A stretch of 64,000 nucleotides of DNA. Origin: JBBPYC01 sp965218765 (GTDB lineage Bacteria; Pseudomonadota; Gammaproteobacteria; Burkholderiales; Burkholderiaceae_C). The position numbers and the translations under genes were made by a program. Positions 25,739 to 34,964 of the stretch are shown here, in pieces. Below the pieces are notes generated by a model. The model had not been told where the DNA came from. It saw only the letters and a program-made list of their open reading frames with translations, and made no database searches. Location: positions 363,929-427,928 of the forward strand of contig CBDCLU010000001.1 in the NCBI GenBank assembly GCA_965218765.1, in the 5' to 3' direction. Every line of letters starts with the position of its first letter. Position 1 is the first letter of the stretch.

Positions 25739-27064
25739 TCAATAAGACGGGGCGTTCGCCGTCACTTTCAACCCGTCGGCAGAAGTCCTGAATTCCTTGG
25801 GTACCGTGTAACCAACGTAGCCGCTGTGATCAAAAAACGAAATCGCACCGTCTGCAAAAGAATGCACGACAATCGATCGTCTCGAGAGGGCGGTGTCCTT
25901 GCGGACACCGCCGCTGTGCATCAGATTTTCATGCCAGATAAGCACCGTTCCACGCTTGGGGCGATAAACAATTTTTTGCGGCAAATATGTCGGCATATGT
26001 TTTCCCCAGAAGCGTTCGAGCGCAGCTAAACCTTCCGGCGTCATCGTGTTCCGGTACTGCCTTTTGTCATCGCGCGAGTATTCGAGCTCAGCCATACGCG
26101 GCCTTGGCATGCGGTGCGAGCCCGGATAGATTTCCAGTTCACCGGAGTTTTCCTGTATGTCTTCGAGCGCGATCCAAGTGCCGCACATGTAGCCTGCCGG
26201 AAACGGAGTGAGGAAAGCAGTATCTTGGTGAGCTGTCTGTTGGCTTCCAAACACGAACGTGAGTGTTTGGCAAGGACGCGCCGTTGCATCGAAGATCAAA
26301 TCCAGGATCCGGAGGTATCGCGAGTCAAGCCAGAGCTTGCGAACGTTCGGGTAAAGGTGATGCAGCTTCTCAATTCGCTGGCTGGTCCCGTACTCGTATC
26401 CCTGATGCTTTTGGGCAATTGCTTGGTCGATTTCCGCGTTGACTGCGGCAAGCATCTGATCATCGATCAGGTTTTCTAGTACCAAATAACCTTCATCTAC
26501 AAATTGCCGAAGTGCCACTGCCTCTCGACTCGTAATACACCCCGTCGAAAGAAGCTTTTCTATGTGCTCCGGTGCGTCCGGTCGATCAAACCAAGGGTGT
26601 AGCGAGGCGTCACCGAAGTCGTAATCGCCGCTGTCAATTACGTTTTCGACGACGAGGGGTGTCTTGGATTTTTGAAGACTGGTCCGCACGCGTGACGCGA
26701 GCTCACTGTCGTTTACAACGTTCAGAACCTCCTGCTGGGACCAAAGCACTTTGTTAGTTTCTATTGATTCGAATCTCGCGGACAATTGCACTGGTCCGTT
26801 TGGAAGCAGATGCGTATGGACGGCAATTTGCGCATCAGCGCGATCTTTTGCAATTTTCAGCGGAACAGGTTGTTCGTAATCATTTAGTCGAATAACAAGT
26901 CGAACCGGGGGCAAGGCCGACTTTGTGGTGCGCAGTGAGAATGCGACAGGAGCCAAGCCAGACATTAAGTTGGGGTGAGGCGTCGACCAATGACCCTGAT
27001 AAATGCCAATTCCAGTCACCGCACCGGCAAATTTTTTCGCGGTTGTTTTAATCGTATTCAGCAT
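25739..27064 (-). CDS. Phytanoyl-CoA dioxygenase (PhyH)-like Fe(II)/2-oxoglutarate oxygenase, acquired
   Basis: A non-haem iron oxygenase of the PhyH superfamily, 441 residues. The catalytic domain (about 185-420) shows the iron triad His279-x-Asp281 in QQTAHQDTAFL and His383 in IWHENLMHSGG, with the 2-oxoglutarate Arg395/396 in SRRSIVVHSF. The N-terminal 140 residues (IRLNDYEQPVPLKI, VQLSARFES) are beta-rich and unlike any partner I know. The gene is strikingly AT-rich for this chromosome and lies between IS481 copy 2 and an AT-rich spacer before pilT, so it was almost surely imported. Substrate unknown; such enzymes often modify small molecules or surface polymers. Confidence 0.82.
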   Translation of the reverse strand: MLNTIKTTAKKFAGAVTGIGIYQGHWSTPHPNLMSGLAPVAFSLRTTKSALPPVRLVIRLNDYEQPVPLKIAKDRADAQIAVHTHLLPNGPVQLSARFESIETNKVLWSQQEVLNVVNDSELASRVRTSLQKSKTPLVVENVIDSGDYDFGDASLHPWFDRPDAPEHIEKLLSTGCITSREAVALRQFVDEGYLVLENLIDDQMLAAVNAEIDQAIAQKHQGYEYGTSQRIEKLHHLYPNVRKLWLDSRYLRILDLIFDATARPCQTLTFVFGSQQTAHQDTAFLTPFPAGYMCGTWIALEDIQENSGELEIYPGSHRMPRPRMAELEYSRDDKRQYRNTMTPEGLAALERFWGKHMPTYLPQKIVYRPKRGTVLIWHENLMHSGGVRKDTALSRRSIVVHSFADGAISFFDHSGYVGYTVPKEFRTSADGLKVTANAPSY

Positions 27065-27228
27065 TTTGCCAAAAATTTAGCGGTTAATATTTTATAAATT
27101 CAAGACAGCTTATGTCACTCGTCGATACCAGGAAACCACTGTATGATCCCGCTTGATTGAGTATAGCGCCCGTGAGGAGTCGATTTCATTGATTCAAAAA
27201 ACCAGAAATCAATTTATGAATACCATCT

Positions 27229-28272
27229 CTAACCTGGGAAATTATCCGGAATCTTCGCCTTCCCCCTAGCCTCCGCCGGGCTGATCACATTGCGCTTTAC
27301 CAAATCCGTTAAATTCTGATCCAGCGTCTGCATTCCCGCGCTGTAGCCGGTCTGAATCGCCGAATACATCTGCGCCACCTTCGCTTCCCGAATCAGATTG
27401 CGAATCGCACTGCTCGCAATCATGATTTCGTGGGCAGCCACGCGGCCCTGGCCATCCTTGGTTTTGCAAAGCGTCTGTGAAATCACCGCCTGCAGCGATT
27501 CCGACAGCATCGCGCGCACCATCTCTTTTTCGTCGGCCGGAAACACGTCGATGATCCGGTCGATGGTTTTTGCTGCGCTTGATGTGTGCAGCGTGCCGAA
27601 CACGAGGTGGCCGGTTTCAGCTGCCGTCATGGCCAGGCGGATCGTTTCGAGATCCCGCATCTCGCCGACCAGAATTGCATCCGGGTCTTCCCGCAGCGCG
27701 GAGCGCAGCGCGGCGGCAAAGCTTAGGGTGTGCGGTCCGACTTCGCGCTGATTCACCAAGCATTTCTTCGATTCGTGCACGAACTCGATCGGGTCTTCCA
27801 CGGTCAGCACATGGCCGTATTCGTTTTCGTTCAGGTAGTTGACCATCGCGGCCAAGGTGGTCGATTTGCCGGAGCCGGTCGGGCCGGTCACGAGCACGAG
27901 GCCACGCGGCTTCAGTGCAAGTTCGGCAAAAATCTTCGGCGCGTTCAGTTGTTCGAGCGTAAGAATCTTGGACGGAATCGTGCGCAGCACCGCACCCGCG
28001 CCGCGGTTTTGATTGAACGCGTTGACGCGAAAACGCGCCAAGCCTTCGATCTCGAACGAAAAATCGACTTCGAGAAACTCCTCGTAGGCCTTCCTCTGGC
28101 TGTCGTTCATGATGTCGTAGACCATCGCGTGGATCGTCTTGTGATCGAGCGCTTCGACGTTGATGCGGCGCACGTCGCCGTGCACGCGGATCATCGGCGG
28201 CAAGCCGGCCGACAGGTGCAGGTCGGACGCCTTGTTCTTGACGCCGAACGCGAGCAGTTGGGTGATGTCCAA
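27229..28272 (-). CDS. pilT: PilT, type IV pilus retraction ATPase
   Basis: Hexameric ATPase that powers pilus retraction and twitching. The TTG start at 28272 gives MDITQLLAFGVKNKASDLHL and exactly 347 residues, the usual PilT size; a longer open frame upstream has no family similarity. Walker A is GPTGSGKST (130-138), followed by the Asp box VLTVEDPIEFVHES, Walker B AILVGEMRDLETI and the His box TGHLVFGTLHTSS. The PilT-specific AIRNLIREAKVAQM motif near the C-terminus is needed for retraction in studied homologues. It is divergent from yggS, as is common. Directly downstream, where pilU is expected, there is an AT-rich spacer and the phytanoyl dioxygenase gene. Confidence 0.94.
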   Translation of the reverse strand: MDITQLLAFGVKNKASDLHLSAGLPPMIRVHGDVRRINVEALDHKTIHAMVYDIMNDSQRKAYEEFLEVDFSFEIEGLARFRVNAFNQNRGAGAVLRTIPSKILTLEQLNAPKIFAELALKPRGLVLVTGPTGSGKSTTLAAMVNYLNENEYGHVLTVEDPIEFVHESKKCLVNQREVGPHTLSFAAALRSALREDPDAILVGEMRDLETIRLAMTAAETGHLVFGTLHTSSAAKTIDRIIDVFPADEKEMVRAMLSESLQAVISQTLCKTKDGQGRVAAHEIMIASSAIRNLIREAKVAQMYSAIQTGYSAGMQTLDQNLTDLVKRNVISPAEARGKAKIPDNFPG

Positions 28273-28384
28273 GGTAATCTCGGCTGAATGAGTAGTTGAG
28301 GAAGAGCCAGCAGCAGCGTGCGCCGGCGAGTGTTCGCTGCGCCGCCCGATCAAAGCAGCCGTTTTTAACCAGCAAAGCCGATCG

Positions 28385-29095
28385 ATGAACGACCCAGCCA
28401 GCAACCTCGAAGCGGTCCGCGTGCGGATTCGCACGGCTTGTGCGGATGCGGGGCGCGCGCCGGATTCGGTCGCGTTGCTCGCGGTGTCCAAGACCTTCGA
28501 TGCCGATGCAGTGCGGGCGGCGGCGGCCGCCGGCCAGCGCGCGTTCGGCGAGAACTACGTGCAGGAAGGCGTCGCGAAAATCGTTGCGTTGCGCGACCTG
28601 GGTTTGGACCTGCAATGGCACTGCATCGGCCCGCTGCAGAGCAACAAGACACGCGACGTGGCCGAGCATTTCGATTGGGTGCAAAGCGTGGATCGGCTGA
28701 AGATTGCCGAACGCCTGTCGGCCCAGCGCCCGCCGCAGTTGCCGCCGCTGCAGGTCTGTGTGCAGGTCAACATCGACGCAGCGCCGACCAAATCCGGCGT
28801 GGCACCGGGCGATGCGCTCGCGCTGTGCCGGGCGGTCGCGCAGCTGCCGCGGCTACAGTTGCGTGGGCTGATGGCGGTCCCGGACCCGGACGCTACTGAT
28901 TCAATAGCACAAAGTGCAGCATTCACTAGCGCCCGAGGGATTTTTGACCAAATTTCTGCGGCAAAACTGCCCGGCGCGGATCGTTTCGACACCTTGTCGC
29001 TCGGTATGAGCGCGGACCTGGAAGCCGCGGTGCGCGCAGGCAGCACGATGGTGCGCGTGGGCAGCGCGATCTTTGGCACAAGGCACTACGGCTGA
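28385..29095 (+). CDS. yggS: YggS/PROSC-family PLP homeostasis protein
   Basis: Binds pyridoxal 5'-phosphate and balances vitamin B6 pools. 236 residues of alanine-racemase-like barrel with the PLP Lys in ALLAVSKTF, then AFGENYVQEGVAKI, WHCIGPLQSNKT, VQVNIDAAPTKSGVAP, LRGLMAVPDP and the phosphate-binding LSLGMSADLEAAV, STMVRVGSAIFG. The part between PDPD and the next helix (coded at 28889-28960) matches the dispersed repeat and replaces the usual family residues without breaking the frame. It is divergent from pilT with 112 bp between. Confidence 0.92.
   Translation: MNDPASNLEAVRVRIRTACADAGRAPDSVALLAVSKTFDADAVRAAAAAGQRAFGENYVQEGVAKIVALRDLGLDLQWHCIGPLQSNKTRDVAEHFDWVQSVDRLKIAERLSAQRPPQLPPLQVCVQVNIDAAPTKSGVAPGDALALCRAVAQLPRLQLRGLMAVPDPDATDSIAQSAAFTSARGIFDQISAAKLPGADRFDTLSLGMSADLEAAVRAGSTMVRVGSAIFGTRHYG
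28886..28960 (+). repeat. Dispersed repeat copy inside the yggS coding sequence
   Basis: CTACTGATTCAATAGCAC, then CACTAGCGCCCGAGGG, then TTTTTGACCAAATTT. The same order of blocks is found in intergenic copies B-D (CTAC/ACTATT start, AATAGC, GCGC, GAGG/CAGG, T/A-rich end). Here it is read in frame and encodes about 24 residues (SIAQSAAFTSARGIFDQI is the core). Confidence 0.45.
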
Positions 29096-29128
29096 ACGCT
29101 AGGGCTGGCGCCGGGATAATCCGTTGCC

Positions 29129-30298
29129 GTGACAAGCAGCAACCGCATCAGCAGCAGTGAAGGCGCTAGGCACCGCGTCGTGGTCGGCCTGTCCGGCGGC
29201 GTCGATTCGGCCGTCAGTGCCTGGCTGCTCAAGCGCGCAGGCCATGAAGTCGTCGGCATCTTCATGAAGAACTGGGAAGGCGACGATGACGACGAATACT
29301 GTTCGTCGCGCCAGGACTTCATCGACGCGGCAGCGGTGGCCGACGTGCTCGGCATCGAACTCGAACATGTGAACTTTGCGGCCGATTACAAGGATCGCGT
29401 GTTCGCTGAATTCCTGCGCGAATACAGCGCCGGCCGCACGCCGAACCCGGATGTGCTGTGCAACGCGGAGATCAAGTTCAAGGCGTTTCTCGATCACGCG
29501 GTCGAACTCGGCGCGGAAAAGATTGCCACCGGCCACTATGCGCGCGTGCGGCACAACCAGCATGGCAAGGTCGAATTGCTCAAGGGACGCGATCCCGCCA
29601 AAGACCAGAGTTACTTTTTGCACCGGCTCAACCAGGTGCAAATCGCAAACGTGCTGTTTCCGCTCGGCGAACTGCGCAAGACCGAAGTGCGCCGCATCGC
29701 ATCCGAGATCGGCTTGCCGAACGCAGCCAAGAAGGATTCGACCGGCATCTGCTTCATCGGCGAGCGGCCGTTTCGGGATTTTCTGAACCGCTACATCGCG
29801 AAAGCGCCGGGGCCGATCAAGGCCGACGACGGCCGCGTGCTCGGCGAACACCAGGGCCTGAGCTTCTATACGCTGGGCCAGCGGCAAGGGCTGGGCATCG
29901 GCGGCGTGCGGGCGCACGGCGCGGCGCTGGCGGCGGTGCGCGCACAGGGCCTGCGCGGCGCGGGCGAGCACGCCCCCTGGTTCGTCGCCCGCAAGGACAT
30001 GGCGGACAACACGCTCTGGGTGGTGCAGGGGCATGACCATCCGTGGCTGTTGTCGCGCGACGTGCCAGCTGCCGACGCAAGCTGGGTCGCAGGTGCGCTG
30101 CCCGCTTCATCGCTGTTGCAGCGCCTCGGCGCCAAGACACGTTATCGGCAGGCCGATGCAGGTTGCCTGTTCGAGTCAGGCGGCTCGGATCGATTCACAT
30201 TGCGCTTTGCCGAATCGCAGTGGGCCGTCACGCCGGGGCAGTCTGCGGTGCTGTATGACGGAGATGTGTGCCTCGGCGGCGGTGTCATCACGGCGTAA
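29129..30298 (+). CDS. mnmA: tRNA-specific 2-thiouridylase MnmA
   Basis: Puts sulphur on U34 of tRNA-Lys, -Glu and -Gln. 389 residues from a GTG start. The PP-loop is VVVGLSGGVDSAVSAW (19-31). Catalytic Cys111 lies in NPDVLCNAEIKF and Cys208 in STGICFIGERPF, and the tRNA-contacting ATGHYARV, DQSYFLHRLNQVQ and the central and C-terminal beta domains are present. A run GDDDDEYC near the N-terminus is normal for the family. It follows yggS by 33 bp. Its 3' end overlaps the convergent isomerase gene by 11 bases, so the two messages are complementary at their ends. Confidence 0.95.
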   Translation: MTSSNRISSSEGARHRVVVGLSGGVDSAVSAWLLKRAGHEVVGIFMKNWEGDDDDEYCSSRQDFIDAAAVADVLGIELEHVNFAADYKDRVFAEFLREYSAGRTPNPDVLCNAEIKFKAFLDHAVELGAEKIATGHYARVRHNQHGKVELLKGRDPAKDQSYFLHRLNQVQIANVLFPLGELRKTEVRRIASEIGLPNAAKKDSTGICFIGERPFRDFLNRYIAKAPGPIKADDGRVLGEHQGLSFYTLGQRQGLGIGGVRAHGAALAAVRAQGLRGAGEHAPWFVARKDMADNTLWVVQGHDHPWLLSRDVPAADASWVAGALPASSLLQRLGAKTRYRQADAGCLFESGGSDRFTLRFAESQWAVTPGQSAVLYDGDVCLGGGVITA

Positions 30299-30895
30299 TG
30301 GCCGCGGCCGTCTCGCCCAGGCGCCGATCCAGAAACTCCAGCCGGTCCTGCCCCCAGAAACGCTCGCCTTCCAGCACGTAGGTCGGCGTTCCGAACACGC
30401 CGGCGCCGATCGCCTCTTCATGGCTTTGCAGCCAGCGCGCCATGATCTCGGGCGAGTCCTGCAGGGCCAGCAGCCGCGCGCCGTCAAGGCCCAGCGATTC
30501 GGCCACACGCGTTCGCACGGCCGCCTCACGCACATCCTGCTCCTCGCTCCAGAGCGCATGCAGCAGCGCATGGCTCAGGCGCAGCGCATCCCAGCCCAGC
30601 ACATCAGCTGCGATCACCATGCGCGCGGAGAACTGCGGGTCGGACGGATAGTGCTTAGGGCGCAGCACCAGCGGCATGTGCAGGTGCTGTCGCCAGCGAT
30701 CGAGCTCAAGCTCGTGATAGGTCTGCCGCGCATCGGGCCGCGAGCGCAGCGGGATGCCGCCGTTCTCGGACACGATGGTGGTCGGGCGCAGCACGACGTT
30801 CAGGTCGTGCCTCTTGACCAGTGCCTGAAACCGCGGACCGCCCAGGTAGGCCCAGGGCGAGGACAGCGAATGGAAATAGACGATGGTGCGTTTGG

Positions 30896-30899
<4 letters not shown>
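30288..30899 (-). CDS. 2-hydroxychromene-2-carboxylate isomerase / DsbA-like GST-kappa protein
   Basis: A thioredoxin-fold protein with an inserted helical domain, 203 residues from MTKRTIVYFHSLSSPWAYLG. The SSPWAYLG segment is where HCCA isomerases hold glutathione (catalytic Ser) and where DsbA has its cysteines, which are absent here; the cis-Pro loop is FGTPTYVLEGERFWGQDRL. Glutathione-dependent isomerases of this family act in naphthalene-type ring breakdown, but many relatives have unknown substrates. It starts with an ATGA overlap on the stop of the ABC ATPase gene, so it is the last gene of the transporter operon, which links it to whatever that system imports. Confidence 0.8.
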
Positions 30900-32007
<1,108 letters not shown>

Positions 32008-32011
<4 letters not shown>

Positions 32012-33081
32012 GGCGCTGTCCTCGCGCGTTCTGTGAGCACTGCGGGATCCGCGACACCCGGGCCGGCAACTTCTGCGCTGCCGCGTTCAGGCACCGCGTC
32101 GGTGCGCACCCAGCAACGCACCAGATGCCGAGGATCGCCTGTCAATGGAACCAGTGGCGGCACCTGCGCGCGGCAGACCTCGCGCACCAGCGCACAGCGC
32201 GGCGCAAAGCGGCAGCCGGCCGGCATGCGGTCGATCACAGGCACTGCTCCGGCAATCGCATGCAGGACGCCGCCGCTGCGATCGGCCCGCGGGATCGCGC
32301 GCAACAGGCCTTCGGTGTAGGGGTGCGTCGGCGCCTCGAACAACGTGGCCACATCAGCGGTCTCGACGATCTCGCCCGCATACATCACCGCGACCCGATC
32401 GGCCACGGCCGCGACCACGCCGAGGCTGTGCGTGATCAGCACCATGCCCATCGCGCGCTCGGCTTTGAGCTCGGCCAGCAGGTCCAGCACCTGCGCCTGG
32501 ATCGTCACGTCGAGCGCGGTGGTCGGCTCGTCGGCCAGCAGCACGTCGGGCTCGCAGGCCAGCGCCATCGCGATCATCGCGCGCTGGCGCATGCCGCCGG
32601 AGAACTCGTGCGGGAAGCTCGCAGCACGCCTGGCCGCGGCCGGGATGCCGACCCGGTCCAGCAGCGCCACGGCTGCATCGAGCGCCGCCTTGCGCGAGAT
32701 GGCCCGGTGCGCGAGCAGCGGCTCCGCCACCTGGAAGCCGACGGGCAGCACCGGATTCAGCGCGGTCATCGGCTCCTGAAAGATCATCGCAATGCGGTTG
32801 CCGCGTACTGCATCGACGCCCGCCGCATCGAGTTGCAGCACGTCCACGCCGCCGAGCAGCACGCGGCCCGCATCGATGCGGCTGCCGTGCTCGGGCAGCA
32901 GCCGCATCATGGTCATCGCGGTCACGCTCTTGCCACAGCCCGACTCGCCGACCAGCGCCAGCGTCTCGTTCGCGGCCAGCGTGAACGAGACGTCGCGCAC
33001 CGCCGGGTGCCAGCCGCTGCCCAGACGAAAGCTGGTGGTCAGGTGTTGCACGTCGAGCAGCGGGACTCGTTCATCCACCAT
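32008..33081 (-). CDS. Dpp/Opp-type ABC transporter ATP-binding protein (first, D-type)
   Basis: Partner ATPase, 357 residues. Walker A LVGESGCGKSVTAM, Q-loop IFQEPMTALNPV, signature FSGGMRQRAMIAMAL, Walker B VLLADEPTTALDVTI and H-loop ITHSLGVVAAVAD are complete, and a Cys-containing C-terminal segment (CRFAPRCALVREVC) is present. The first eleven bases overlap the end of the permease gene upstream. All catalytic residues are present, so the transporter should use both ATPases. Confidence 0.92.
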
Positions 33082-33976
33082 CGGCCATCCGCTTCAGGCG
33101 TGGATCGAGTGCATCGCGCAGCCCATCGCCGATCAGGTTCAGCGACAACACCGCGAGCAGGATGCACAGGCCCGGAAAGATCGACAGCCAGGGCGCCTGG
33201 AACAGCGCTTCGAAGCCTTCGCGCACCATGCCGCCCCAGGTCGGCGTCGGCGGCCGGACGCCGAGGCCTAGGAAGCTGAAACCGGCTTCGATCAGGATCG
33301 CGTTCGCGGTCCACAAGGAGGCCAGCACCAGCACTTCGGCGACGATGTTCGGCACGATGTGAAACGCGATGATCCGCGCATTGGAGAAACCCAGTGCGCG
33401 GCCCGCTTCGACATACGCACGCTCCTTCACGGCCAGCGTCGGGGCGCGGGCGATGCGCGCGAACTTCGGCACCAGCGTGGCCGATATTGCGATCAGCACA
33501 TTGGGCAGGCTCGGGCCCAGCAGCGCAACGATCAGGATGCCCATGATGAGCGTGGGCAACGACAGCAGCACATCCATTGACCGCATGATGACCGCATCGA
33601 GCCAGCGACTGTAGTAGCCCGCGACGACGCCGAGCGTGCCGCCGATCACGAGGCCGACAGCCACCGAAGCGACTCCGATGAACAGCGAGACGCGCGCGCC
33701 GTACAACGCTCTGGACAACAGATCGCGCCCGAACCGATCCGTGCCGAACCAGTGCTCGAATGACGGTGGCTTCATGCGCCGCACGATGCTCTGGTCGATC
33801 GGATCGAACGGCGCGAGCAGCGGCGCGAAGACAGCCGCCAGCACCAGCAGCGCAAACAGCACGACGCCGATCCAGGACAGCTTGTTGCGCCGGAAGGCGA
33901 GCAGGATGCTGTTTCCCGACGGCGCAGTGGGAGCCGTCATGGACACGTCCTGGGGTTGACCGGCTTCACGCTGCAT
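33071..33976 (-). CDS. Dpp/Opp-type ABC transporter permease (C-type)
   Basis: Inner-membrane permease, 301 residues with about six helices. It has the DppC N-terminal helix (KLSWIGVVLFALLVLAAVFAPLL), the FGTDRFGRDLLSRALYGARVSL motif, and the EAA loop EAGRALGFSNARIIAFHIVPN that contacts the ATPases. GWAFLGLGV-like ends (AGFSFLGLGVRPPTPTWG) are typical. It starts two bases after the B-type permease stop and overlaps the following ATPase gene. Confidence 0.92.
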   Translation of the reverse strand: MQREAGQPQDVSMTAPTAPSGNSILLAFRRNKLSWIGVVLFALLVLAAVFAPLLAPFDPIDQSIVRRMKPPSFEHWFGTDRFGRDLLSRALYGARVSLFIGVASVAVGLVIGGTLGVVAGYYSRWLDAVIMRSMDVLLSLPTLIMGILIVALLGPSLPNVLIAISATLVPKFARIARAPTLAVKERAYVEAGRALGFSNARIIAFHIVPNIVAEVLVLASLWTANAILIEAGFSFLGLGVRPPTPTWGGMVREGFEALFQAPWLSIFPGLCILLAVLSLNLIGDGLRDALDPRLKRMADGG

Positions 33977-33978
33977 GG

Positions 33979-34950
33979 CTATGCCTTGACTCGTGGGTCC
34001 AACACGGCGTAGGACAGGTCAACCGCGATGTTCACCACGACCACGATGAACGCATAGACCACCAGCAGCCCCTGCACCATCGGATAATCGCGGTTGTCGA
34101 GCGAGCCGACGATCATCGAACCTAGCCCGGGCCGCGTGAACACGGTCTCGATCAGCACCGAGTTGCCGATGATCAGCGCGAAGTACAGACCGATCACCGT
34201 GACCACCGGAATCAGCGCGTTGCGCAGCGCGTGGCGCAGGATCACGATGCGGCGGTTGAGGCCCTTGGCGCGCGCGGTGCGGATGTAGTCTTCGCCGAGC
34301 ACTTCGAGCAGCGCCGAGCGCGTCGCGCGCGTGATGAGCGCGATCAGTCCCAGTGCGCCGGTGGCCGCCGGCAGCACCAGGTCATGCACGCGCGAGCCGA
34401 ACGTGCCGCCATCGGCGGGCGATGAGCTGATCACCGGAAACCACGGCAGCCAGACCGCAAACACCAGGATCAGCAAAATCGCTGCGTAGAACACCGGGAA
34501 CGAGAACCCGAGCAGCGAGAACACGCGTGTCGCGTAGTCGATGAAGCGGTTGCGATGCAGCGCCGAGACGATCCCGAGCGGGATGCCGACCAGGCTGCCA
34601 AGCACGATCGATGCGACTGTCAGTTCGAGCGTCCGCGGCAGCACGCGCAGCAACTCGCCGAGCACCGGCTTGTTGTAGACCAGCGAGCTGCCGAGGTCGC
34701 CGTGCGACAGGCTGCCCAGGAAGCGAAGGTACTGATGCCACAGCGGCTGGTTCAGGCCCAGGCGTTCGCGTAGCGCGGCGATCGCTTCGGCCGTTGCCGT
34801 GTCGCCCAGGATCGCCAGCGCCGGATCGCCCGGCAAGGTGCGGATCGCGATGAAGATCAGCGTGACGACGGCCAGCAGCGTCGGGATGGCCAGCAGCAGC
34901 CGGCGTGCGACGTGGATGACGACGGGAAAGCGCAACGTCCAGCCCGGCAT
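33979..34950 (-). CDS. Dpp/Opp-type ABC transporter permease (B-type)
   Basis: Inner-membrane permease, 323 residues. N-terminal helix RRLLLAIPTLLAVVTLIFIA, then LPGDPALAILG, LGLNQPLWHQYLRFL and GDLGSSLVYNKPV. The EAA loop is EVLGEDYIRTARAKGLNRRIVI, and the end is TRPGLGSMIVGSLDNRDYPMVQG. It begins 14 bp after the stop of the binding-protein gene and is followed directly by the C-type permease. Confidence 0.92.
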   Translation of the reverse strand: MPGWTLRFPVVIHVARRLLLAIPTLLAVVTLIFIAIRTLPGDPALAILGDTATAEAIAALRERLGLNQPLWHQYLRFLGSLSHGDLGSSLVYNKPVLGELLRVLPRTLELTVASIVLGSLVGIPLGIVSALHRNRFIDYATRVFSLLGFSFPVFYAAILLILVFAVWLPWFPVISSSPADGGTFGSRVHDLVLPAATGALGLIALITRATRSALLEVLGEDYIRTARAKGLNRRIVILRHALRNALIPVVTVIGLYFALIIGNSVLIETVFTRPGLGSMIVGSLDNRDYPMVQGLLVVYAFIVVVVNIAVDLSYAVLDPRVKA

Positions 34951-34964
34951 CGGCGGCGATCCGG

